Positions 50,942 to 58,813 of a stretch of DNA of 64,000 bases are shown here, piece by piece. The notes under the pieces are model-generated. The model was not told the DNA's origin. It did no database searches and was given only the letters and a program-made list of their open reading frames with translations. The stretch is from Runella limosa DSM 17973 (GTDB lineage Bacteria; Bacteroidota; Bacteroidia; Cytophagales; Spirosomataceae), in the NCBI RefSeq assembly GCF_000482465.1, contig NZ_KI519428.1, positions 230,168 through 294,167 of the forward strand, given 5' to 3'. The position numbers and the translations under genes were made by a program. Numbering within the stretch: position 1 is the first letter of the stretch; every line of letters starts with the position of its first letter.

Positions 50942-52759
50942 CTTTATTTTATCAGAAAGCTCGGTATTCTGATAAATTCCTCCAAATAACTGCGATTGAG
51001 GGCCATAGGCATACACAGGAACCATGATGCCAGAGTGGCCTTTTGAACCAAAATTAGCCTTTAACATTCCATCTTTTTCGCTACCACCCGTAAGCGCCAT
51101 GGCACCAGTTTCGTGGTCGGCCGTTACGATAACAAGCGTTTGGCCGTCTTGGTCGGCAAAACGGAGGGCTTCTGCTACAGCTTGGTCAAAATCAAGGACT
51201 TCATTCATCACGTATGAGACGTTGTTGGCATGTCCAGCGTAGTCAATTTGAGCACCTTCAGCCATCATAAAGAAGCCTTTTGGGGCATTTTTCTTAAAAT
51301 GTTTGACCGTTTCTCCTACGGTTAAAGGTAGAAAATTGCCCCGCCCTTTCTCCATAGAAAGCCCTGCTTGGTCGTCAAGAACTACAAACTTGTCTTTTTT
51401 GGTTTCAGAAGTAATATCGGCATACCGACGAATAACGGAGTAATTACGCGCCACTAATGAATCGCCCAAATTTGCTTTGTCTTTGCGCTCAAAGAAATAT
51501 TTGCTGCCTCCACCTGCCAATATATCCGTAGGCTCCTTTAGAAAATCTGCCGCAATTTCTTCTTGCATACTGCGTTTGGGTTGGTGGGCATAAAAAACGG
51601 CAGGGGTGGCATCAGTAATGGGACCTGAAGAAATAACCGCCGTTTTTTTGCCATTGCGTCGTGCAACAACCGCCAACGAAGGTCGTGCCACCAAGGTCGC
51701 ATCCATGCCTATGGTGCCGTTTTTGGTTTTATGCCCAGTAGCCAAAGCCGTTCCAGCCGCAGCCGAATCGGTGATATAGCCTTCCGCAGGTTGGGTTTGC
51801 ATCAAGCCTAGGCGTTTGAACAAAGCCAAGTGAAGTTGACCGTGATTAGCGACCAACCCCGTCTGCATGTGGGCAAGCCCCATGCCATCCCCGATTAAAA
51901 AAATAATGTTTTTGGGTGTTTTGGTAGCACCATCACTACGGTAAGTAGGTTGGTACACCGTATAAGGCGATGATGGATACGCGTATTGATTATCAGCTGG
52001 TTTGTTATTTTTGAAATAATCAGACAATACCTGTGGGCGGTCAGTTCCAATCCAGTCAACGCCAAGGGCAGTGAGTTCTTTCCAAATGGCCTCGTTGTCA
52101 GGAGCGCCCCAAAAACGCACCTTTTTTCCTTGTTGACGCGCCCGCGTGACGTATTCAACGGTTTTTTCGCGGTCTTCTTTGGGGAAAAGCCCTTTACCGT
52201 CCCAACGAGATACGAGTGTAAACGGCGCACTAATGAGTGCAACACGCTTGAGGGTTGCGGCATCGTAGGTTTGTTCAAAACGTCCGTCAAATGAAATCCA
52301 GGAAGGGTAATTGGCGAATTGGGCAGGAGTTGGCATGCTGCCACTGATGACCACCCGTGCGTTTTTCCCTTCGCCAAAAAGTTCGGGGTAACGACTCAGC
52401 TGACTCACCAGCGAATCGAGTGTAGGAGAGGCAGGGGTTTTAAGGTCAATGAGAAACTGGAAAGAATAACCCTTGCCCGCCTTTTGCTGTTGTTGCAAAG
52501 GCTGTAAATACATCTTTGTGAGTGTTTGGTCGGGTTTTACTTCCGAGGGCAAATGTGCCACGACCAACTCTCCATTGTGCAAGTAAAGGTCAGCTTCGAT
52601 AGAGCCACATTGAAGCGTATGCGCACCCCAAAATGGGTTTGCTTGCTGATAATCATTGTGGGAGTGGATGTTGGCATTTGTGTAGTTGATTTGTGCATAG
52701 AGGTTGGTATGAACAAAACCTGCCAACAATAATAAAAGGCCAAAAGACGAAGTTTTCAT
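50918..52759 (-). CDS. fusion of a GDPD/PI-PLC-like domain and alkaline phosphatase, exported
   Basis: 613 aa with signal peptide (to about Q23). Residues 24-250: PI-PLC/GDPD-like barrel (NIHSHNDYQQANPFWGAHTL, SIEADLYLHNGELVVAH, LIDLKTP, GVDWIGTDRPQVL). Residues 281-613: alkaline phosphatase with metal ligand D291 (LIGDGMG), nucleophile S332 in TDSAAAGTALATG, and later AEGAQIDYAGHAN, TADHETGAM and KGHSGIMVPVYAYG. The fusion suggests stepwise release of phosphate from glycerophosphodiesters or inositol-type phospholipids in the periplasm; that coupling is inferred. Confidence 0.9.
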   Translation of the reverse strand: MKTSSFGLLLLLAGFVHTNLYAQINYTNANIHSHNDYQQANPFWGAHTLQCGSIEADLYLHNGELVVAHLPSEVKPDQTLTKMYLQPLQQQQKAGKGYSFQFLIDLKTPASPTLDSLVSQLSRYPELFGEGKNARVVISGSMPTPAQFANYPSWISFDGRFEQTYDAATLKRVALISAPFTLVSRWDGKGLFPKEDREKTVEYVTRARQQGKKVRFWGAPDNEAIWKELTALGVDWIGTDRPQVLSDYFKNNKPADNQYAYPSSPYTVYQPTYRSDGATKTPKNIIFLIGDGMGLAHMQTGLVANHGQLHLALFKRLGLMQTQPAEGYITDSAAAGTALATGHKTKNGTIGMDATLVARPSLAVVARRNGKKTAVISSGPITDATPAVFYAHQPKRSMQEEIAADFLKEPTDILAGGGSKYFFERKDKANLGDSLVARNYSVIRRYADITSETKKDKFVVLDDQAGLSMEKGRGNFLPLTVGETVKHFKKNAPKGFFMMAEGAQIDYAGHANNVSYVMNEVLDFDQAVAEALRFADQDGQTLVIVTADHETGAMALTGGSEKDGMLKANFGSKGHSGIMVPVYAYGPQSQLFGGIYQNTELSDKIKSLLEKRK

Positions 52760-52856
52760 AAATAAAATTTAGTGCGGCAACAATAGTAATACAATCAAAC
52801 AGACTATTTGGACTACAGGCGATTATGTTACTGTGAAATTTTTACGAATGCTCATA

Positions 52857-52900
52857 AACACAAAAACGCTTTGGTAACGATACCAAAGCGTTTTTGTGTT
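52857..52900 (-). terminator. perfect 20-bp terminator
   Basis: AACACAAAAACGCTTTGGTA and its exact complement flank an ACGA loop. It lies 17 bases past the stop of the zinc-ribbon gene, on its 3' side. Confidence 0.9.
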
Positions 52901-52916
52901 AGAAAAGTACAATAAA

Positions 52917-53648
52917 CTATTTGTACTCAGTGTCAACATCTGCGAAGATACGTCCACAGTGTTCACAAACAATAATCTTTTTCTTTTCACGAATATCTGC
53001 CTGACGCTGAGGAGGAACTACGTTAAAACAACCTCCACAAGCACCACGTTTTACTTTCACTACGCCCAATCCGTTTTCGGAGTTGTTACGAATTTTCGTG
53101 TACGATTTGTACAAGCGGTCTTCTACTTTTTGGGCTTGGGCTTCGCGCTGATCCAACAACTGCTTCTCGTCCTCGTGGCTTTCAGAAGTGATGGTATCAA
53201 GCTCTTGTTTTTTCGCTTTCAAATCTTCGCGACGTTCTTTTAAAAGACCATCAGTTCCTGCGATTTCTTCCTTCTTAGCTTTGATTTTGTATTCTGCTTC
53301 CCGCATTTTCTTTTCGGCAAGTTCAATTTCAAGCGCCTGAAGTTCCATTTCTTTCGTGATGGCGTCGTACTCACGGTTGTTACGAACGTTCATCTGTTGT
53401 TCTTTGTAACGAGCAATCAACTTCTCAGCGTCTTTCTTGGTCGCTTTATGGCGGCTAATTTCTTCGTCAAGAACACTGATTTCGTTGTTGAACTTTCCGA
53501 TACGGGTTTCAAACCCCGCAATGTCATCTTCTAAATCACGAACTTCTTCGGGCAAGTCGCCGCGTATTTTTTTGATGTCATCCAACTCGGAGTCAATTTG
53601 CTGCAATTTGAGCAATAAGTCTAATTTCTGCGCGACGGTCAGTTCCAT
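52917..53648 (-). CDS. coiled-coil protein with C4 zinc ribbon (CT398-like)
   Basis: 243 aa. Residues about 5-190 are almost entirely coiled coil (DDIKKIRGDLPEEVRDLED, KKMREAEYKIKAKKEE). The end carries a zinc ribbon with C204-x2-C207 and C228-x2-C231. Homologues bind nucleic acid or associate with RNA polymerase/sigma-related functions (CT398), but the role in Bacteroidetes is not established. It is adjacent to the Nif3 gene, a widely conserved pairing. Confidence 0.9.
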   Translation of the reverse strand: MELTVAQKLDLLLKLQQIDSELDDIKKIRGDLPEEVRDLEDDIAGFETRIGKFNNEISVLDEEISRHKATKKDAEKLIARYKEQQMNVRNNREYDAITKEMELQALEIELAEKKMREAEYKIKAKKEEIAGTDGLLKERREDLKAKKQELDTITSESHEDEKQLLDQREAQAQKVEDRLYKSYTKIRNNSENGLGVVKVKRGACGGCFNVVPPQRQADIREKKKIIVCEHCGRIFADVDTEYK

Positions 53649-53716
53649 ATTTGTTGGGTTTGAAGTGTGGTTATTTCAGTTTAGAATTTCATTCTTTACG
53701 TCCGATAACCGACACC

Positions 53717-54817
53717 TTACACGTAGTAATTTACTGGATTGGTAATAGTTTCCGACAAAATTGTCGCAAAATTAATGAATTTTTTCGACAAATATCGTTG
53801 CAATAATTCTTTTGTAAAAACTTCGCTTTCATAGTGCCCAATATCACAAATAAGGATGCGGCCATCGGCATCAAAAAACTCATGGTATTTATAATCGGCA
53901 GTGATGAAAACATCAGCTTGTTGGCGAACAGCGTCGTTCAACAAAAATCCTCCTGCGCCTCCACAAACGGCTACTTTCTGAATAATTGGGGAACAAATGG
54001 CGGTATGCCGAATGACATTTAGTTGCATCTTTTGTTTCAGATAGGCCAAAAAATCGGTAGCAGCAATGCCTTCTGATAAAAGACCAATTGCTCCTGCACC
54101 TACTTCTTGATTGGTATTTTGCAAAAGCGTAAGATAGTGCGCCACCTCTTCATACGGATGGGTTTCGTTGAGTGTTTGCATCACCGTTGCTTCCAAATAA
54201 GCAGGGAAAATGACCTCAACTCGGCTTTCATTTACACGTTCGATTTCATTAACATTCCCAATAAAGGGCGTAGCTGCTTCATTGGGGCGAAAAGTACCTG
54301 TCCCATTGACGCTAAAGCTACAATGATCATAATTCCCGATTTGGCCGACACCTACTTTATGCAAGGCTTCCACGACTTCTGGGGCATTCTCAACGGGAAC
54401 AAAAAAGACAAGTTTCATCAACAAATCCTTTTTAGGGGCTAAAATGCGGACGTTTTGCAAGCCCAAGCGCTCGGCAATCATAAAATTGACGCCACCGACC
54501 ACGTGATCGAGGTTGGTATGCGTGGCATAAATGGCAATGTCGTTTTTAATCGCTTTGATAACCGTACGTTCGACGTAGTTTCGTCCATTGAACTTTTTCA
54601 ACCCTTTAAATACAATGGGATGGTGGGCAACAATCAAATTACAGTTTTTGGCAATGGCTTCATCGACGACGGCCTCTGTGCAGTCAAGCGAAACGAGCAC
54701 ATTGGTAACGGAGGCTGTAGGGTTACCCACAATGAGACCAGCGTTGTCGTATGATTCTTGGTAGGATAATGGGGCTATGGTTTCTAAAAAGTAAGTAATG
54801 TCTTTAATTTTTGTCAT
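53717..54817 (-). CDS. Nif3-like dinuclear metal centre hexameric protein
   Basis: 366 aa, the long form with a CutA/PII-like middle insert (about 130-235: KLVFFVPVENAPEVVEALHKVG). Metal-binding landmarks: VAHHPIVFKGL (about 63-73), YATHTNLDHV (about 97-106), FITADYKYHEFFDA and ICDIGHYESE. A conserved protein of uncertain activity, sometimes annotated as GTP cyclohydrolase I type 2. Paired with the zinc-ribbon gene. Confidence 0.93.
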   Translation of the reverse strand: MTKIKDITYFLETIAPLSYQESYDNAGLIVGNPTASVTNVLVSLDCTEAVVDEAIAKNCNLIVAHHPIVFKGLKKFNGRNYVERTVIKAIKNDIAIYATHTNLDHVVGGVNFMIAERLGLQNVRILAPKKDLLMKLVFFVPVENAPEVVEALHKVGVGQIGNYDHCSFSVNGTGTFRPNEAATPFIGNVNEIERVNESRVEVIFPAYLEATVMQTLNETHPYEEVAHYLTLLQNTNQEVGAGAIGLLSEGIAATDFLAYLKQKMQLNVIRHTAICSPIIQKVAVCGGAGGFLLNDAVRQQADVFITADYKYHEFFDADGRILICDIGHYESEVFTKELLQRYLSKKFINFATILSETITNPVNYYV

Positions 54818-54911
54818 TTTTTTTGAGCTTGTAACTATTTAAAAATCAGAATTATGTCTTAAAAATTGAAAATAATTCAAAAAAAAGTCTGTTTTTTTGT
54901 TGGCAAAAGTA

Positions 54912-54941
54912 TTGCATTGAAAGTTAAAAATAGTACTTTTG
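54912..54941 (+). promoter_or_regulatory. Bacteroidetes-type promoter of the tRNA-Asp unit
   Basis: TTG at 54912-54914, 19 bases, then TACTTTTG at 54934-54941 (exact TAnnTTTG). It lies 130 bases before the first tRNA and 52 bases before the first half-tRNA fragment. The rest of 54818-54911 is AT-rich and also contains the Nif3 promoter on the other strand. Confidence 0.75.
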
Positions 54942-54992
54942 CACCACTTTCAGCGATACCAAAACGCAAAAAAGTAAAAAAAACGCAGTTTA

Positions 54993-55046
54993 GTCCGGTA
55001 GTTCACAAAGCGTTTGGCGGTTGTTTAGAATACATGCCTGTCACGC
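54993..55046 (+). repeat. tRNA-Asp-like 5' half fragment (copy 1)
   Basis: GTCCGGTAGTTCA matches the start of tRNA-Asp, then an insert of about 17 bases (CAAAGCGTTTGGCGG...) interrupts the D-loop, then TTAGAATACATGCCTGTCAC resumes to the anticodon stem. The 3' half (variable, T-arm, acceptor strand) is absent; unrelated sequence (GAGTTTACAAAAGACAGAAG) follows. It cannot fold as a tRNA. Confidence 0.85.
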
Positions 55047-55073
55047 AGAGTTTACAAAAGACAGAAGATGATT

Positions 55074-55150
55074 GGTCCGGTAGTTCAGTTGGTTAGAATA
55101 CATGCCTGTCACGCATGGGGTCGCGGGTTCGAGTCCCGTCCGGACCGCCA
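55074..55150 (+). tRNA. trnD: tRNA-Asp (GTC), copy 1
   Basis: 77 bases including encoded CCA. Acceptor GGTCCGG/CCGGACC, D-arm GTTC...GAAT, anticodon stem CATGC/GCATG around CTGTCAC (anticodon GTC), T-arm with TTCGAGT, discriminator G. All stems pair. Decodes GAC/GAU. Confidence 0.97.
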
Positions 55151-55182
55151 ACACAAAGTAAGTGTTCTTAAAGTAAAATATT

Positions 55183-55237
55183 GGTCTGGTAGTTCACAAA
55201 GCGTTTGGCGGTTGTTTAGAATAAATGCTTGTCATGC
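55183..55237 (+). repeat. tRNA-Asp-like 5' half fragment (copy 2)
   Basis: Same layout as 54993-55046 (GGTCTGGTAGTTCACAAAGC, insert, then TTAGAATAAATGCTTGTCAT) with several substitutions that also hit the anticodon stem. It is followed by the same GTTTACAAAAGACAGAAG tail and by the second complete tRNA-Asp. The distance between the two fragments (190) and the two tRNAs (191) shows that the whole unit was duplicated in tandem. Confidence 0.85.
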
Positions 55238-55264
55238 AAAGTTTACAAAAGACAGAAGACAATT

Positions 55265-55341
55265 GGTCCGGTAGTTCAGTTGGTTAGAATACATGCCTGT
55301 CACGCATGGGGTCGCGGGTTCGAGTCCCGTCCGGACCGCCA
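55265..55341 (+). tRNA. trnD: tRNA-Asp (GTC), copy 2
   Basis: Identical in sequence to copy 1, including the encoded CCA and anticodon GTC. Followed by a terminator hairpin. Confidence 0.97.
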
Positions 55342-55350
55342 ACACAAACA

Positions 55351-55381
55351 AAAAAGCTCAGAGAAATCTGGGCTTTTTTTG
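55351..55381 (+). terminator. terminator of the tRNA-Asp unit
   Basis: AAAAAGCTCAGA-GAAA-TCTGGGCTTTTT: 12-bp stem (one G-T pair) with a T-run, 10 bases after tRNA copy 2. The stretch 55382-55558 is AT-rich with no gene; it is presumably the promoter region of the following operon. Confidence 0.85.
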
Positions 55382-55558
55382 TTTTATGCCCTTGGAAATT
55401 TGATGTATTAATCTTTTGAATTAAAAATATTGGTTATCGGAAAGGGTAGGATTCGTATTTTAATTTATAAGCAATTTAAAAAAAAGGTTTTTTTAGTGGT
55501 TCTAACCAATCTATTTTGGTTTTTCTTTTAATTTAGCTTTCTTCTAATCGAAGCTTAT

Positions 55559-58500
55559 ATGGCTACTAAGTTTTTTACCAATGAAACCGACAACACCCTC
55601 CTGCAAAAAATAGAGGGCGTTTTTCAATATAAAAACATTCACTTCTTCGACGCTCTTGTGGGTTACTTCCGCGCCACGGGCTACTTTCATATTCGTCCGT
55701 TTATCGAAAAAGCCCAAGAAATTCGTATTTTGGTAGGTATTAATATTGACCAATTGGTGGCCGAAGCACAAAAAAATGGTGTTCTTTTCCAAGCGGATGC
55801 GCACCTTTCCCAACAACAGTTTTTTGATTCACTCCGCGAAAATATTCAGCAAGCTACCTACACCAAACACATCGAAGATGGAATGTTACAGTTTATTCAT
55901 GATTTGGCCACGGGTAAACTCCAACTCAGGGTACATCCCAAACAAAACATTCACGCCAAAATTTACATCTTTCGCGAGCAAACCAAACACGTCCACGGCT
56001 ACGGGTCTGTCATCACGGGGTCGAGTAATCTGACCGATGCAGGCCTTCAGCGAAATTTTGAGTTCAATGTTGAACTACGTGACGATACTGACATTGCCTT
56101 TGCTACCGAAACCTTTGATAAACTTTGGATAGAAGGCGTGCCCGTTAGCGAAGCGTTTGTCGAAAAACTCAAAGAACAGACCTACCTCAATGATGCCTTT
56201 ACGCCTTACGAAGTTTATCTAAAATTTTTGGTTGAATATTTTGGCAAAAGTATTGAGTTTGACCCCAACTCAGCAGGTGATTTACCTAAGGGCTTCAAAC
56301 GGCTCTCGTACCAAACTGATGCTGTCAATGATGGTTACACCAAAATGGAACGCCATGGCGGTTTTTTTCTTTCGGATGTCGTTGGTTTGGGCAAAACTAT
56401 TGTAGCCACGCTCATTGCTAAAAAGTTTTATTTCAAAAACGGCTTTCCCGAACATCGTTCTCGCACACTCATTGTGGTGCCACCCGCTCTCAAAGGTAAC
56501 TGGGAAGAAACCCTTGACAAATTTGGCTTTGAGAGTTATGAAATCATCACCAACGGTAGCTTGCATAAAGTGCGTAATCCTGAAAAATACGATTTGGTGA
56601 TTGTGGACGAAGCCCACAAGTTTAGGTCTGACACCTCGGATGCTTACAACGACCTCCAAAAAATCTGTAAAACCCCTGCTCGTCGTACCCTGTCCGATGG
56701 TTCACATCCTAATAAGAAAGTGATGCTCGTGTCGGCTACCCCACTCAACAACCGTCCCGAAGATGTGGCCAGTTTGGTATATTTGTTTCAAGATAGTAAA
56801 GATTCTACCCTCGAAGTGGGTAATTTACAGCACTTTTTCCGACAAAAGATAGACGCTTACCGCAAGGCAAAAAACGACCCTGACATGGCCCAAACCATGG
56901 TGGCTGTCAAACTGATTTATACCGACATTCGTAGCAAAGTTATCGAACCACTCACCGTGAGGCGTACCCGTACCGACCTCAACGCCCACGAGTTATATTC
57001 AAAAGATTTGGAGGCGCAGGGCATTCTGTTTCCTGACGTGCGCGGCCCCGAAAAAATTTTCTATCAGTTAGACCCAGTGCTCGAACAACTTTACGACCAG
57101 ACCATCTTTTTGCTCACCCACCCCACGTTGGGCCTAACTTACAACCGTTACCGCGCCATTGGGTTTCTGACACCTCCCAAAAAACAGAAGTACAAAAAAG
57201 CCGATATGATTGCGACGCAGTTGGCCAAAATCATGAAAACCATGCTCGTCAAGCGTATTGACAGCAGTTTTCATGCCTTCAAATCTTCTTTGGGACGATT
57301 CTTACAGGCCAATCAAGCCATGATAACCATGTTTGAACAAGGCCGTATTTTTATTGCTCCCAACCTCCCAGTGAGCGAGTACATCAACGACGGCAAAGAA
57401 GATGAACTCTTAGATTTGGTATTGGAACGGCAACTCAACGACCCCACCATCGAAATTTGCGCCCCCGATGATTTTGTAGTAGGTTTTGAAAGTGGGTTGA
57501 AACAAGATCAAGACATATTAACCCAATTGGTAACGCTCTGGGAGGCAATTGGCGATAAAGACCCCAAACTCGACACCTTTGTTGAGTACCTCAAAAACCG
57601 CTTGTTTACTGAAATCAACCACGAAAAAAAATTGGTGGTGTTTTCGGAAAGCAAAGAAACCACCGACTATTTAGCAAAAAAACTACCCCAGTTTATCAGC
57701 CAGAAAATCTTGACCGTGGACAGTCATACTCGCAAAGACCGTATGCCTATTATCCGCGAGAATTTTGATGCCAATTACACGGGTACGAAGCGTAATGACT
57801 ATCAGGTAGTTATCTCAACCGAAGTGTTGGCCGAGGGAGTAAACCTGCACCGAGCCAACGTGATTGTCAATTATGATACCCCTTGGAACTCCACCCGACT
57901 CATGCAGCGCATTGGGCGTGTAAATCGTATTGGGTCAGTGGCCAAAGAGGTACATATATTTAACTTTTTTCCCACGGCGCAAGTGGACAACGACATCGAA
58001 TTACAGAAAAAAGCCTTGATGAAATTGCAAGCCTTCCACGCAGCATTGGGTGAAGATAGTCAGATTTATAGCCCCGACGAAACCCCCGAAACTTTTGGCC
58101 TTTTTGACAAAGACCCTGATGAAGAAAAAGATGAAAAACTTGAATACCTGATGTTTTTGCGCGAACTCAGAGAGAAAGATCCCGATTTTTTTCGCAAAAT
58201 TCAGCAGATGCCCCTGCGGGCACGGGTGGGCCGCAAAGACAAAACCCAGCGCCACGAAACCATCAGTTTTATCCGCAACCCCAAACGCGACGCGTTCTTT
58301 TATGTGCAAGCCAACGGCGAGGTGTTGCCACTTTCGTTTCTCGAAGCCGTCAAGAAATTTCAGGCCAAAGCCACCGAAAAAGCCATTGCGCTTCATGCCC
58401 TGCACCACGAGCAAGTACAGGCTGCCATCGCCCAATTTCAGGCCGATATTGAGCAAGAAGCAGGCCGACAGCACAAAATAGACGTTACACCAGGCCCCAA

Positions 58501-58813
58501 CGAAAAGAAAGCCCAAGAGTACCTCAACGGCTTTTTGAACGTCCCGCACTTAGGACAAGACGAAAAAACGTTGATACTATTGGCCAAAGAAGCTTTGCAA
58601 AAAGGCTGGTATCAAAACCTACAACGCGATATCAATAAATTGCAAAAAAACCAGAAAACAGCAAAATTGAAACTGTCGGTTTTGCTTGACGAGTTGCTCA
58701 AAATCTTGCATGGTTATAACTTACAAACCCGCCAAACACCTACTGCCAAAGTAACAGCCACGCCCAAAGACCTCGTTCCCAAAATTATCATTTCTGAAAG
58801 TTTTGACGCATGA
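55559..58813 (+). CDS. PLD-like nuclease domain plus SNF2-type helicase
   Basis: 1084 aa. N-terminal phospholipase-D-like domain with H132-x-K134 and GSSN 154-157 (NIHAKIYIFRE, TGSSNLTDAGL), i.e. one HKD-type motif. Helicase core: Walker A GLGKT near 276-280 (SDVVGLGKTIVATLIAKKF), DEAH near 350, SAT-type motif III (LVSATPLNN), then RecA2 motifs (VISTEVLAEGVNLHRANVIV, RLMQRIGRVNRIG). The C-terminal ~250 residues are helical. First gene of a three-gene operon with an AlbA_2 protein and an Eco57I-type methylase; such sets occur in defence islands. Its stop overlaps the next ATG (ATGA). Confidence 0.9.
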   Translation: MATKFFTNETDNTLLQKIEGVFQYKNIHFFDALVGYFRATGYFHIRPFIEKAQEIRILVGINIDQLVAEAQKNGVLFQADAHLSQQQFFDSLRENIQQATYTKHIEDGMLQFIHDLATGKLQLRVHPKQNIHAKIYIFREQTKHVHGYGSVITGSSNLTDAGLQRNFEFNVELRDDTDIAFATETFDKLWIEGVPVSEAFVEKLKEQTYLNDAFTPYEVYLKFLVEYFGKSIEFDPNSAGDLPKGFKRLSYQTDAVNDGYTKMERHGGFFLSDVVGLGKTIVATLIAKKFYFKNGFPEHRSRTLIVVPPALKGNWEETLDKFGFESYEIITNGSLHKVRNPEKYDLVIVDEAHKFRSDTSDAYNDLQKICKTPARRTLSDGSHPNKKVMLVSATPLNNRPEDVASLVYLFQDSKDSTLEVGNLQHFFRQKIDAYRKAKNDPDMAQTMVAVKLIYTDIRSKVIEPLTVRRTRTDLNAHELYSKDLEAQGILFPDVRGPEKIFYQLDPVLEQLYDQTIFLLTHPTLGLTYNRYRAIGFLTPPKKQKYKKADMIATQLAKIMKTMLVKRIDSSFHAFKSSLGRFLQANQAMITMFEQGRIFIAPNLPVSEYINDGKEDELLDLVLERQLNDPTIEICAPDDFVVGFESGLKQDQDILTQLVTLWEAIGDKDPKLDTFVEYLKNRLFTEINHEKKLVVFSESKETTDYLAKKLPQFISQKILTVDSHTRKDRMPIIRENFDANYTGTKRNDYQVVISTEVLAEGVNLHRANVIVNYDTPWNSTRLMQRIGRVNRIGSVAKEVHIFNFFPTAQVDNDIELQKKALMKLQAFHAALGEDSQIYSPDETPETFGLFDKDPDEEKDEKLEYLMFLRELREKDPDFFRKIQQMPLRARVGRKDKTQRHETISFIRNPKRDAFFYVQANGEVLPLSFLEAVKKFQAKATEKAIALHALHHEQVQAAIAQFQADIEQEAGRQHKIDVTPGPNEKKAQEYLNGFLNVPHLGQDEKTLILLAKEALQKGWYQNLQRDINKLQKNQKTAKLKLSVLLDELLKILHGYNLQTRQTPTAKVTATPKDLVPKIIISESFDA

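Noticed and set aside
54993..55341. Integrative element attachment sites (attL/attR) at tRNA-Asp
   Set aside because: Integrases usually duplicate the 3' part of a tRNA gene; here 5' halves are repeated, no integrase is near, and only 190 bases lie between copies.
55068..55411. Short open frames across the tRNA-Asp region
   Set aside because: They are produced by the tRNA duplication and have no protein character.
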